Part shown: positions 1 to 11,500 of the stretch, in pieces
How positions within the stretch are numbered: position 1 is the stretch's first letter
How the letters are laid out: each line of letters opens with the position of its first letter
NCBI GenBank assembly: GCA_016858145.1
Contig: JAEHOE010000086.1
Coordinates: forward strand, 248,001-312,000
Direction: 5' to 3'
Origin: Edaphochlamys debaryana
Lineage: Eukaryota > Chlorophyta > Chlorophyceae > Chlamydomonadales
Length of the DNA stretch: 64,000 nt
Made by a program: the position numbers and the translations under genes
Notes under the pieces: generated by a model
What the model saw: the letters and a program-made list of their open reading frames with translations, nothing else
Told to the model about the DNA's origin: nothing
Database searches by the model: none

Positions 1-3000
1 TGCCTGAGTCCCCGGAGCCCCCCACGGCCCCAGCTCCCTGACTGCCTGAGTCCCCGGAGCCCCCCACGGCCCCAGCTCCCTGACTGCCTGAGTCCCCGGA
101 GCCCCCCACGGCCCCAGCTCCCTGACTGCCTGAGTCCCCGGAGCCCCCCACGGCCCCAGCTCCCTGACTGCCTGAGTCCCCGGAGCCCCCCACGGCCCCA
201 GCTCCCTGACTGCCTGAGTCCCCGGAGCCCCCACGGCCCCAGCTCCCTGACTGCCTGAGTCCCCGGAGCCCCCCACGGCCCCAGCTCCCTGACTGCCTGA
301 GTCCCCGGAGCCCCCCACGGCCCCAGCTCCCTGACTGCCTGAGTCCCCGGAGCCCCCCACGGCCCCAGCTCCCTGACTGCCTGAGTCCCCGGAGCCCCCC
401 ACGGCCCCAGCTCCCTGACTGCCTGAGTCCCCGGAGCCCCCACGGCCCCAGCTCCCTGACTGCCTGAGTCCCCGGAGCCCCCCACGGCCCCAGCTCCCTG
501 ACTGCCTGAGTCCCGGAGCCCCCCACGGCCCCAGCTCCCTGACTGCCTGAGTCCCGGAGCCCCCCACGGCCCCAGCTCCCTGACTGCCTGAGTCCCCGGA
601 GCCCCCCACGGCCCCAGCTCCCTGACTGCCTGAGTCCCCGGAGCCCCCCACGGCCCCAGCTCCCTGACTGCCTGAGTCCCCGGAGCCCCCCACGGCCCCA
701 GCTCCCTGACTGCCTGAGTCCCCGGAGCCCCCCACGGCCCCAGCTCCCTGACTGCCTGAGTCCCCGGAGCCCCCCACGGCCCCAGCTCCCTGACTGCCTG
801 AGTCCCCGGAGCCCCCCACGGCCCCAGCTCCCTGACTGCCTGAGTCCCCGGAGCCCCCCACGGCCCCAGCTCCCTGACTGCCTGAGTCCCCGGAGCCCCC
901 CACGGCCCCAGCTCCCTGACTGCCTGAGTCCCCGGAGCCCCCCACGGCCCCAGCTCCCTGACTGCCTGAGTCCCCGGAGCCCCCCACGGCCCCAGCTCCC
1001 TGACTGCCTGAGTCCCCGGAGCCCCCACGGCCCCGCTCCCTGACTGCCTGAGTCCCCGGAGCCCCCCACGGCCCCAGCTCCCTGACTGCCTGAGTCCCGG
1101 AGCCCCCCACGGCCCCAGCTCCCTGACTGCCTGAGTCCCCGGAGCCCCCCACGGCCCCAGCTCCCTGACTGCCTGAGTCCCCGGAGCCCCCCACGGCCCC
1201 AGCTCCCTGACTGCCTGAGTCCCCGGAGCCCCCACGGCCCCAGCTCCCTGACTGCCTGAGTCCCCGGAGCCCCCCACGGCCCCAGCTCCCTGACTGCCTG
1301 AGTCCCCGGAGCCCCCCACGGCCCAGCTCCCTGACTGCCTGAGTCCCCGGAGCCCCCCACGGCCCCAGCTCCCTGACTGCCTGAGTCCCCGGAGCCCCCC
1401 ACGGCCCCAGCTCCCTGACTGCCTGAGTCCCCGGAGCCCCCCACGGCCCCAGCTCCTGACTGCCTGAGTCCCCGGAGCCCCCCACGGCCCCAGCTCCCTG
1501 ACTGCATGAGTCCCCGGAGCCCCCCACGGCCCCAGCTCCCTGACTGCCTGAGTCCCCGGAGCCCCCCACGCCCCAGCTCCCTGGACTGCCTGAGTCCCCG
1601 GAGCCCCCCACGGCCCCAGCTCCCTGATGCCTGAGTCCCCGGAGCCCCCCACGGCCCCAGCTCCCTGACTGCCTGAGTCCCCGGAGCCCCCCACGGCCCC
1701 AGCTCCCTGACTGCCTGAGTCCCCGGAGCCCCCCACGGGCCCCCCAGCTCCCTGACTGCCTGAGTCCCCGGAGGCCCCCCACGGCCCCAGCTCCTGACTG
1801 CCTGAGTCCCGGAAGCCCCCCACGGCCCCAGCTCCCTGACTGCCTGAGTCCCCGGAGCCCCCCACGGCCCCAGCTCCCTGACTGCCTGAGTCCCCCGGAG
1901 CCCCCCACGGCCCCAGCTCCCTGACTGCCTGAGTCCCCGGAGCCCCCCACGGCCCCAGCTCCCTGACTGCTGAGTCCCCGGAGCCCCCACGGCCCCAGCT
2001 CCCTGACTGCCTGAGTCCCGGAGCCCCCCACGGCCCCAGCTCCCTGACTGCCTGAGTCCCCGGAGCCCCCCACGGCCCCAGCTCCCTGACTGCCTGAGTC
2101 CCCGGAGCCCCCCACGGCCCCAGGCTCCCTGACTGCCTGAGTCCCCCGGAGCCCCCCACGGCCCCAGCTCCCTGACTGCCTGAGTCCCCGGAGCCCCCAC
2201 GGCCCCAGCTCCCTGACTGCCTGAGTCCCCGGAGCCCCCCCACGGCCCCAGCTCCCTGACTGCCTGAGTCCCCGGAGCCCCCCACGGCCCCAGCTCCCTG
2301 ACTGCCTGAGTCCCCGGAGCCCCCCACGGCCCCAGCTCCCTGACTGCCTGAGTCCCCGGAGCCCCCCACGGCCCCAGCTCCCTGACTGCCTGAGTCCCCG
2401 GAGCCCCCCACGGCCCCAGCTCCCTGACTGCCTGAGTCCCCGGAGCCCCCCACGGCCCCAGCTCCCTGACTGCCTGAGTCCCCGGAGCCCCCCACGGCCC
2501 CAGCTCCCTGACTGCCTGAGTCCCCGGAGCCCCCCACGGCCCCAGCTCCCTGACTGCCTGAGTCCCCGGAGCCCCCCACGGCCCCAGCTCCCTGACTGCC
2601 TGAGCCCTGAGCCCCCCACGGCCCCGCCCCTGACTGCCTGAGTCCCCGGAGCCCCCCACGGCCCCAGCTCCCTGACTGCCTGAGTCCCCGGAGCCCCCCA
2701 CGGCCCCAGCTCCCTGACTGCCTGAGTCCCGGAGCCCCCCACGGCCCAGCTCCCTGACTGCCTGAGTCCCCGGAGCCCCCACGGCCCCAGCTCCCTGGAC
2801 TGCCTGAGTCCCCGGAGCCCCCCACGGCCCCAGCTCCCTGACTGCCTGAGTCCCCGGAGCCCCCCACGGCCCCAGCTCCCTGACTGCCTGAGTCCCCGGA
2901 GCCCCCCACGGCCCCAGCTCCCTGACTGCCTGAGTCCCCGGAGCCCCCCACGGCCCCAGCTCCCTGACTGCCTGAGTCCCCGGAGCCCCCCCCCCCGGCC

Positions 3001-3987
3001 ACGGCCCCAGCTCCCTTGACTGCCTGAGTCCCCGGAGCCACCCACGGCCCCAGCTCCCCTGACTGCCTGAGTCCCCGGAGCCCCCCACGGCCCCAGCTCC
3101 CTGACTGCCTGAGTCCCCGGAGCCCCCCACGGCCCCAGCTCCCTGACTGCCTGAGTCCCCGGAGCCCCCCACGGCCCCAGCTCCCTGACTGCCTGAGTCC
3201 CCGGAGCCCCCCACGGCCCCAGCTCCCTGACTGCCTGAGTCCCCGGAGCCCCCCACGGCCCCAGCTCCCTGACTGCCTGAGTCCCCGGAGCCCCCCACGG
3301 CCCCAGCTCCCTGACTGCCTGAGTCCCCGGAGCCCCCCACGGCCCCAGCTCCCTGACTGCCTGAGTCCCCGGAGCCCCCCACGGCCCCAGCTCCCTGACT
3401 GCCTGAGTCCCCGGAGCCCCCCACGGCCCCAGCTCCCTGACTGCCTGAGTCCCCGGAGCCCCCCACGGCCCCAGCTCCCTGACTGCCTGAGTCCCCCGGA
3501 GCCCCCCACGGCCCCAGCTCCCTGAATGCCTGAGTCCCCGGAGCCCCCCACGGCCCCAGCTCCCTGACTGCCTGAGTCCCGGAGCCCCCCACGGCCCCAG
3601 CTCCCTGACTGCCTGAGTCCCCGGAGCCCCCCACGGCCCCAGCTCCCTGACTGCCTGAGCCCCCGGAGCCCCCCACGGCCCCAGCTCCCTGACTGCCTGA
3701 GTCCCCGGAGCCCCCCACGGCCCCAGCTCCCTGACTGCCTGAGTCCCCGGAGCCCCCCACGGCCCCAGCTCCCTGACTGCCTGAGTCCCCGGAGCCCCCC
3801 ACGGCCCCAGCTCCCTGACTGCCTGAGCCCCCGGAGCCCCCCACGGCCCCAGCTCCCTGACTGCCTGAGTCCCCGGAGCCCCCCACGGCCCCAGCTCCCT
3901 GACTGCCTGAGTCCCCCGAGCCCCCCACGGCCCCAGCTCCCTGACTGCCTGAGTCCCCGGAGCCCCCCACGGCCCCAGCTCCCTGAC
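1..3987. repeat. 42-bp GC-rich minisatellite, about 95 copies
   Basis: A head-to-tail tandem array of a 42-bp unit, beginning TGCCTGAGTCCCCGGAGC and ending CAGCTCCCTGAC, fills the left edge and continues outside the window. The copies are nearly identical. Most variants gain or lose one C in the C4 or C6 runs; a few are larger, for example near 2605-2632 and 2990-3001. As 42 is divisible by three, one forward and one reverse frame lack stops within a perfect unit, but the indels break them repeatedly and no ATG occurs. I read it as a non-coding minisatellite. It lies 3' of the last visible exon of the minus-strand SGNH-hydrolase gene, so it may sit in an intron of that gene or just beyond it. 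Confidence 0.97.
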
Positions 3988-4246
3988 TGTCGCATGGGCA
4001 GCGCCCAGGGCCGACACCCACAACGGAAGCGGGCTGCAGCTTGAGCGTTAGCTGCATCACCGCCGGAGCTGGATGCCAGAATGGAGCCCTAGCGAAGCTT
4101 ACAAAAACTGTGAGCTAGGGCAAGATTGCAAAGGTTGCACCACCAAAGAGCCCCTTCGGCCACTAGCGCATCCTCGATACGGGGGTGGTCTTCGAGGCTC
4201 CAACGCAAACTGCCCCGCCAGAACTCCCATCCGTTCTCAGGCCTAC
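3988..4246. other. Unique spacer between satellite and SGNH exon 4
   Basis: Unique sequence joins the minisatellite to the last supported exon of the minus-strand hydrolase gene. On the minus strand it starts with a GTAGGC splice donor at 4246. Several AG dinucleotides could be acceptors, but none opens a continuation that looks like the rest of an SGNH domain. It is most simply the start of an intron containing, or ending beyond, the satellite. Confidence 0.5.
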
Positions 4247-5496
4247 CTGCGGCAGATGGTAGTAGAGTCCGAACTCCCCCTGCTGGCGCTCGCTGGAGGT
4301 CCAGAACTGACCCGTGTGCCGGACGTCGCCCGGTTGCATGTTGCCAAACCACCTGAATGAGTGCAGGAGGACAACCGCGGGCCTCCGCGGGTAGTTGAGC
4401 AGTTTACGGAGGAGCCGTTCGTAGGGGCGCCGGACCTGAGGTAACGACGGGGGAGGCCAGGAGCTCTGGTGAGTGGGGTCGGTTGCGTGGGCGGACCATA
4501 CCCTCTGCCCTCCGCCAGCTCAGCGTGTAGGCCTCACCGGATTGTTCATGTGTGGCATGGGCATTTCGTCATCGTTGACGGCGTATTCGACGAAGACGAT
4601 GTCAACATTCTGAAGCATTCACAAGACAGGCTTTTAAATCAACGAAGGTCGAACAGTGACGGCTATGTGTAGCAGTGACGGCTATGTGTTGCAGTGACGG
4701 CTACGTGTGAAGCGACTGTGACTGCGCCCCTCCACCCCTCCACCGACAGCCATACCCAGCTGCCCGAGCAGCACTCACGCTGGGCACGTGCAAGCTAACG
4801 CACGAGCTCATATACTGGGACGTTGCACCGGGCATGGCCCCGTTGACCACATTGACCCGGTCCTTGGCGCCAGGCGGAAGAAGGCTGTGCAGAATGATCC
4901 GCGCCCAATGGGGGTAGGGTGGAGCATCTACGGCGCCCTGTCCCGCGGAGATGGATCCGCCGACCACTCCGATCGTCAGGTTGGATCCGTCCTTATAGCG
5001 CTGCAGTGCCATTAGCAGGCGGGAGCGGTCCCCGGTGTAGGACTGGCCATTCTGGGGGTGCAGAGGCACGTAGGAGAGCACGGAAGGCGGGGGCGGCAAG
5101 TGATGGGAGGTGGCGCGGACGACCACAGGAGGCTTGCGGGCACGCACACTATCCTTGCCAAACCCCGCAGTTCCCCCGCCCCCTACCCTACCCTATTCAT
5201 CGCAGCCTCTTCGCACCCGGCTAGCTGCACGTTGCATTGACCCTCTTGCTCCCTGCACCCTGACCTAGGTCGCCCTCTGCAACCCCCTTCCAACTATTCG
5301 GTCCCCTCACCTGCCGGGTGCGTTTGTCCGTGATCATCTGGTAGGGCCCCGTCGGATCAACGGCTTGGGCTGCCGCGAAGCCTGACGGCCATTGCCAGTC
5401 ACCTTGACCGACAAGGATGAAGCCGAGAGCCAGCAGCAGCGCGGCCCGAGACAGGCGTGCAGGGGGACTGGGCGTGGAGACGCGTCGGCACGCCAT
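4247..5496 (-). CDS. SGNH/GDSL-type hydrolase, secreted, 3' part missing
   Basis: Four exons on the minus strand join in phase 0: 5496-5311, 5051-4779, 4609-4538 and 4435-4247, giving 240 residues with no stop. Residues 1 to about 35 form a basic then hydrophobic signal peptide; the start at 5496 gives it directly, but an in-frame ATG at 5508 is possible. Exon 2 holds the SGNH block I motif GGSISAGQG, with the likely nucleophile Ser95. Exon 3 has VEYAVNDDE, which fits the block III Asn. Exon 4 has PAVVLLHSFRWFG and EFGLYYHLPQ. The Asp-x-x-His block expected near the C terminus is absent from the window. SGNH enzymes are esterases, lipases or carbohydrate acyl-transferases/esterases. The signal peptide and the glycosyltransferase neighbours favour a carbohydrate role in the secretory pathway, which is inference. 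The gene may be whole with a satellite-bearing intron, or truncated. Confidence 0.8.
4654..4710. repeat. Three tandem 19-bp repeats in SGNH intron 2
   Basis: Three consecutive 19-bp copies begin CAGTGACGGCTA and differ at a few positions near their 3' ends. They lie in the intron between exons 2 and 3 of the SGNH-hydrolase gene. No function is visible. Confidence 0.9.
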
Positions 5497-8400
5497 GGTT
5501 TCTGCCATGCCTGTGTCTGTGTGCACCCTCCGGGACCACGACCCCAGTAAACGCTATGCAAGCTAGTGTGCAACACGGCCGCGCAGAAGGGAAGATGGTA
5601 ATGGGAGCGCTCAAGCCCGCGCTGCGCCGAAGGGGCCAAGTCACTTCATCTCTTGTGCCTTCACACGTCAAGAGTAGAGCCACATCAGGTCGGTAGTGCT
5701 TGTGTGTGCCCTGCAAGCTGATTGGCTCTTAGCCGGGCGAGGCGGTTGCCGCTGGTCCTCCTACCGTTTTCGCGTCAAGCTTCTTGTATTGCCTTGGTGC
5801 TATGCGCGCCTCCTAGAATTGTTTCAGTCGCATTGCGCCACCCATTGCGGTGTACCCAGAGTGTATCGACGACAACGTTCGATCCAGACAGCTCACCAAT
5901 TGTGAGAAATACTTCAGGACATTGAAGCTAGGCTTTTAGGCCTTAGCCGCATCACTCATTGCCCGCAAGTTTGCACCCTTGCGCTTCCCGCAACATCCCC
6001 GGTAAAAGGCAGGCGTCCTAATGCAACAGGGCTGAGCAGAAGCTCATACGCAGTCTGCCCTCTCTTGTTTACCCGTTAGCACAGAAAGACAGCTGGTTGA
6101 GGTGCGCGTGGGCATCCGATGTGCTTGTTCGTGTGCTTAGGGGTTAGCCAGGAGTTCCTAAGGCGAGTCACTCTAGGCGAGTTCAGGATTACAGGATGGT
6201 GAGGTTCTGGGGTTTTCCCAACTGCGCATCATGTATCATAGGTGCTGGCGAAAGCTCACAAGGCGTAGCCATTGCATCTCATTGCAAACGAGCTCGCAAA
6301 GCAGCAGCGGCGGGACTTTCAGCTATGCGCTCCCCCCCCCCCCCCCCCCGCGTCCGCCCCCGTCTGTCCCCCACCGTGGGGGTCCCCTGTGCCCCGGTAT
6401 GCCCTCCTGGTATGCCCTTCCCGCGACCGGCTGTTCCGGGCCCGCTGGCTGCCCCTGGTGCTCTGCGCTATGTATGTTGCTCGACCCCGGCATAGCGGCC
6501 TCGCTCGCAACACTGTGCGACCGCGTTGCCAACACGTTACTTGAGTTCATGTCGGCGGAGAGTTTAGTGGCCACCGCGGGTCACCGTGGCGTAGAGAAGC
6601 GCCCAGCATCATCCCACACGCCCTGAGCATGCAGAAAGGCAAGACCTCATGCTGGCAAGTCACTCGTATCCTTCCAGGCACGACCTTATGCTGGCAAGGC
6701 ACTTCCAGCGGTGTAACGGGGTCGGGACTGGTGGGACATGTCGGCATGCCGGGCCCCGGGCACACACGCGGCCACCCTCGTGTCCGAGAAGCCCGCCTTT
6801 CGCTCCCGCGCCTCAGACCGCACAAAACTTGCGAAGTACAGCCCTGATATCGCCCCTCGGTGCCGAGCCGTTAGTCAATTAACGGGTTGGGGTCCGTGGC
6901 ATAGTACCCGACCAACGTGGGCCACCGGGAGTGCTGTGTGCGCCCATGGCTAGTGCACGCGGAATGGATTACGTGCAGGCCGTGTACGACAGTGTATTAC
7001 ACTGACAACACTGTACGGGTCGGTCGGTCGTCGGTCCCGGGGGTTCGGGGAACCTTGGGACTTGTATCGGGAAATGATGTTTGGAACACCCCCCCCCCCT
7101 CGCCCCTGGCTCAAGTATACGGTACTTGGCTTGGGTTTTGGCTTGGGCTTGGGCAGTGGAGCGTTGCGGACTTGGGCTCGCTTGGGCTTGGGCTTGGGGG
7201 ACGGCGGTGGCCGTCAGAGAGCGGCCTGCGAGGCTCGAGGGCGGGCTGAGACACGCCGAGACCCCCGATGCCGGCGATGCGGCTCGCGTGCGCGGTGCGC
7301 GGACGGTGGGAAGGGGTCCTGGCGTGTAGGCAGCGGCGGCGGAGCGCTGTCCCGAACGCTGTCCATAACACTTTACCTGACAGGGGTTGGGCAGGAGGCG
7401 CAGCTCGAAGGCGGCTGCTGGGTGAGCGCCGGGGGGAAGGGGAGGGGCTCAAGAAGGCGACGAGCGAAGAGGGGAGGAAGAAGGGTTGGGGTGAAGGCGG
7501 CTGGGTGGGGGGGCAGCGGGTTATTTTTAGTCAACCGGGCGTAGTGCCGCGGTGTTGGCGTCGCATGATGTTGGCCGACGCAGAATGCCTGTGCCTGTGA
7601 ACGGGGTACCCTTCCGCCGAAAGTGGCTTCCAGGCTGAAAGTCCCCCCCTAGAGTAACCCCGGGCTACTCCGCGCGTCGGTGCACCAAGAGGGGCTGGCG
7701 AGCCGGCTCCACCGAAGGAAAGCCCCGAGAAAGCCCCGCTTACCTCGCCGTTTGCCTGTGCGCTGCTGCTGTGCGTCCTCCGCTCCTGGCCCGCCATCGC
7801 CCGAGCCCGTTCGCGAGTAGCCCACGGAGGCCTAAGCGTCCCCACGTCCCACAGAGCCGAACCTGTGGGTAGTGGAGGTGTAGTCCCAGAGACGGAGGGG
7901 AAGTGCGTGAGCGGCCGAAGACTTGAGAGCATGCCAGCGAGGTGAACAGGGGGGGGGCAGCGGGGACGGGACGCGAGTGGCAAGAGCACGGCTTACGGGA
8001 CTTGCTGGCAGCGCCGCCCGGCATGACAGCTGGCCATGCCGCCCCGTAACTGGTGCCCCGGCTTGGGTGGTACGGGGTGGTAGAGCGCCATGCCACGCCA
8101 GGAGCGGTTAGGCGAAGGAGGTCAGGCGGACAACTGGCTATGGGCCCCCAGCGATGCGCATTCGTAGTCCGGCCACCATCCGACACCATCCCTGAATGCC
8201 GTGTGCGTCGGTCGTTGCAACGGGACGTGCCCCTGAGTCCTAGCCTGGCCCCTCGTGCGCAAGCGCTTTGCTAATGTGTGTCTGGGACCAAGTTCTCCCT
8301 CGGTAGGGCGGACTCGGTGCATTTGGGGTACAGGTGTCGTCAGCCCATGGTTTGGCAGAGAACTCGCTGCGTCCTCTTATGTGTTCAATAAGGGTGTACT

Positions 8401-8555
8401 CTTTCTCTTGGTGACTTTCATGTTGCTATTTGGTCGCCAGCCACCTTCATGAGTTCATCTCAGGCCACGCAAGTCGCCGAGATACTAAGAGCTAGTTGCC
8501 GCTAAACGATGACGCAAAGCAATAGGTAGCTGGAGCGCTGTTACACTTAGGCGAA
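5497..8555. other. Intergenic region between two divergent genes
   Basis: About 3 kb separates the start of the minus-strand SGNH gene from the start of the plus-strand exostosin gene, so it should carry both promoters. I found no exon chain or recognisable protein on either strand; the ORFs here are the chance frames expected in very GC-rich DNA. It contains a C run near 6331-6349, another near 7089-7099, and a CTTGGG-rich stretch around 7128-7200. Confidence 0.6.
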
Positions 8556-11500
8556 ATGACGACGACGACACATTGCAGGATGGCAATTTCACGCCTGCTC
8601 GTCGCCATACTGGTGCTGTCCTTCTGCCGAGGCGAAGCGCGGAGCCCATTCCGTGAGGAGACAAAGACCTGTCACCCCGAGTGCTCCAGGTGGGGTCGAG
8701 TGCGGTCGGTGCTATTGCGGGTCACTGGCGTGCGCGGTGCCGAGTCCCCCCTGGCCTCCCGCAACCGAGTCCCAGGGTTTATGCCTCTGCCACCCACCCA
8801 AACCCTGCCCTCCCTCGACCTTGCGCAACAATACTAGACACGGCAACTGCAACGGCGAGACGGGGCAATGCGACTGCCCATTCGGCCTGACGGGTGCGGC
8901 GGGGTTGGGGGCTCGGGAGCTTCCGCTGCCATGCTGGGGGCTGGCGCCAGCCGGCGCATGGACCCCCACCCGGCATAACAGGCACTCACAACTTTTCAGA
9001 CAATGATCATGGCGTGTTCCAAGTGGATCCCTGCTTGCTGCTGGAGACGAGGGCACAGAGGGGTCAGCAGCTGGCCCTCCTCCCTGCGCAACCTCAGGCC
9101 CCACGTGCACACAGCGCCTCCTCCCCGCCTGCCACCCCAGCACCAACGACAGCACCACCCCGTTTCATGGTGCTGCATATCCCAAGAACTGTGCCTGTTA
9201 CAGGTGCGCGTGACTGGGCCAATGGGGGTCTGCCGCACCAGGCACGCATGGGCGAGGGCTGGCGTGGAGACGAGGGACCGGGCAGCATGGACGGACGCCG
9301 CCCGGCTTCAGGGTTGGCGGCCGTCCCGCTTCCCGCCTGCTCAAGCCCGCATTACTGCAAACGTGTGAGCTACCCCCCCTGCTGCCCCTCGTTCCGTGTG
9401 TTTACCCAGGCAGCTGCGCGCGCTCCCAGGCGCATGTCCAGACGTGAAGTTTGAGGACCCAGGGGGGCGCGACTTTCTTCCTTGTCTCTTCGAATCGATG
9501 ATGGGGCCGGACGTGAGCACCGGTCAGGGGTGTATGAACATGGCACAGCCCCCGACCGGTATGGTTCCTACCTAGTGGGGAACAGCGCTTAGGGCTAGAA
9601 CGGCTGCAGCGGCTGGCGCTGTCGAAACTGGTGCAGAGTCGGTATCTGAGACACATCACGCAGCCGTCAACCACTAGCGACTAGATTACTCAGGACTTTG
9701 AGGCCACCAGGGGGGGCCGGTTTCGTTGCTGGCCTCTACGAAGCTTTGCTGAACCCAACCGTGAGCTCCGGGGATATGTCTATGGCATAGACCCGGACTC
9801 CTGAACACCCAGGACCTGCGGGGTCCTCCAACACCTTACTGTCTTGTCTGTCATGCGTGACGCAGCCCTGGACTGAGACGTCCTAACTGTGATTGCAATC
9901 CCCCGTTCGCAACCCCACACTCCTCCCGCTCAGCTGCTGTGCTACCAGTACACGGACCGGCCCGAGGCGGAGCAGCTCTCCGACTCCCCCCCGCTGGACC
10001 ACCCCGGCTTAGAGTGGCGGGAGATGAGATCACTCCCCAAGTGCGTGCCCCGGCGTGCTCGCTTTCCGCTAGTGCACCATGCACCGTTTGCTTGACCGAG
10101 TGGAGGGGGTTGCAGACGTGCTTGTGTCTCTTAGTCCAGCCTCACCCCTCCGCTTGGCCCCTGCCCCCAGCCTGAGGGAGGAGGTCCTGCCGAGGGATAA
10201 ATGGCCCAAGGTGCGGCGAGGGACAGGGTCGTCAAGCAGACGTGGAGGAAAGCCGGGGGTCAGGATGGTCCAGGATGCTGCATGACGGGCGTTGCCACCA
10301 CTCACACTGGCATGGGCAGGCGATGCGGCCTGTGCGGGTCCGCCAATAGGGGGCCCCAGCGCAGACAGTCTGGAGAGGGAGCCCCGGCTGCCCACCGCAA
10401 CCGACACCCCACCCACCCGGGATTCACCCGTTGCCGCGCACCGCGGCTGCCTCCATCCGCCGCGCAGCACCGTCATTGCTGTCGGCCCCTGCCTGCAATG
10501 TGCGCTTATCGGTCTGCCCACCGCAACCGCCTCCCCCGCCCGCCCGCAGGAAGTCAAGACGAACGACGGTGGCGTGTGGCGACCGCTCAAGGACTGCCCT
10601 GACAAGTGGGTGAGGGCATGGCTGGACGCCTGCCTACGTTCCGTCAGCTTAGGTACCGTACAACTTTGGGACGAACATCTGCCCGAAGTATGCCAGACCT
10701 TCAACTTACGAATGTCTCTGCTCAGCTGAGCTTCCACCTGTGTGCATCTTTGCAGCTGCAACTTTCGCGGCTGGTGCCAAGTGGGTGGAGCATACCAGGA
10801 GGTGGGTGCCGCCCTGCGCACGAGCTCCTCGTCCTCCCGATTGTCACACCCACAGCCCTCCGGTTCCTGGTTGAAACTCTGTCAGCTGAAGGCACAGTGC
10901 AAAACATGGGGGCCGTGCGGCGCGCTCCGCAGTGGTGGCGGGGAGGGAGGATGCTCGGGGGAGGGTGAAGCACTTTCCGACGCCGGTGGTTCTAAACTGC
11001 ATAAGGCTAAACAGCATTAGCGGCAGTGGACGTGCTAGCCGATGGGCATGGGAGGTTTGTGTGAGGCTCCATGCCACCCTGCGCCCTGAATGTCCGCGGC
11101 TGGCGCCACGTTGCTGGGACCACATGCTGTACTGCGCTTAGGCAAAGGTCGTTCGTTAGGGCAGGGCCCGTTGATTGTTACGACCACCGGCCGTGCTTGG
11201 GTTGGGCAGGTGCCGGCTGGGGGGCCATTGTGCTGAGCCTATGTGGCCCGCCCTTTTCCCCATCGCCGCTTCCGTTTCCCATTGCACTGCAGCATCGCGG
11301 GCCGGACCCGTGGTGCAACTGCCACGGCTATTACGAGGGGAAGAGCTGCGAGATCGCGGATCCCTCCCACTGCTACCGCAACTGCAGGTGCGGCTGGGAA
11401 GCAGGGGGTCCTGGGCGGGGTAGCACTTTCGTCACTTGGCTCTAGCGGCGGCGAGGGCCCCAGGCCCTGACGGGCGGTCTGGACTCCGAGTCCAACCTGA

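Noticed and set aside
1..3987. Minisatellite as a coding repeat (CLSPRSPPRPQLPD, or PESPEPPTAPAP in another frame)
   Set aside because: Single-C indels break the open frame many times, there is no ATG, and the PESPEPPTAPAP frame meets TGA in every unit.
7128..7200. CTTGGG-rich stretch as an interstitial telomere
   Set aside because: It is irregular and does not match the TTTTAGGG-type repeat of these algae.
7111..8189. Several 110-150-residue minus-strand frames upstream of exostosin gene 1
   Set aside because: No domain, no consistent splice structure, overlapping frames on both strands; treated as intergenic.
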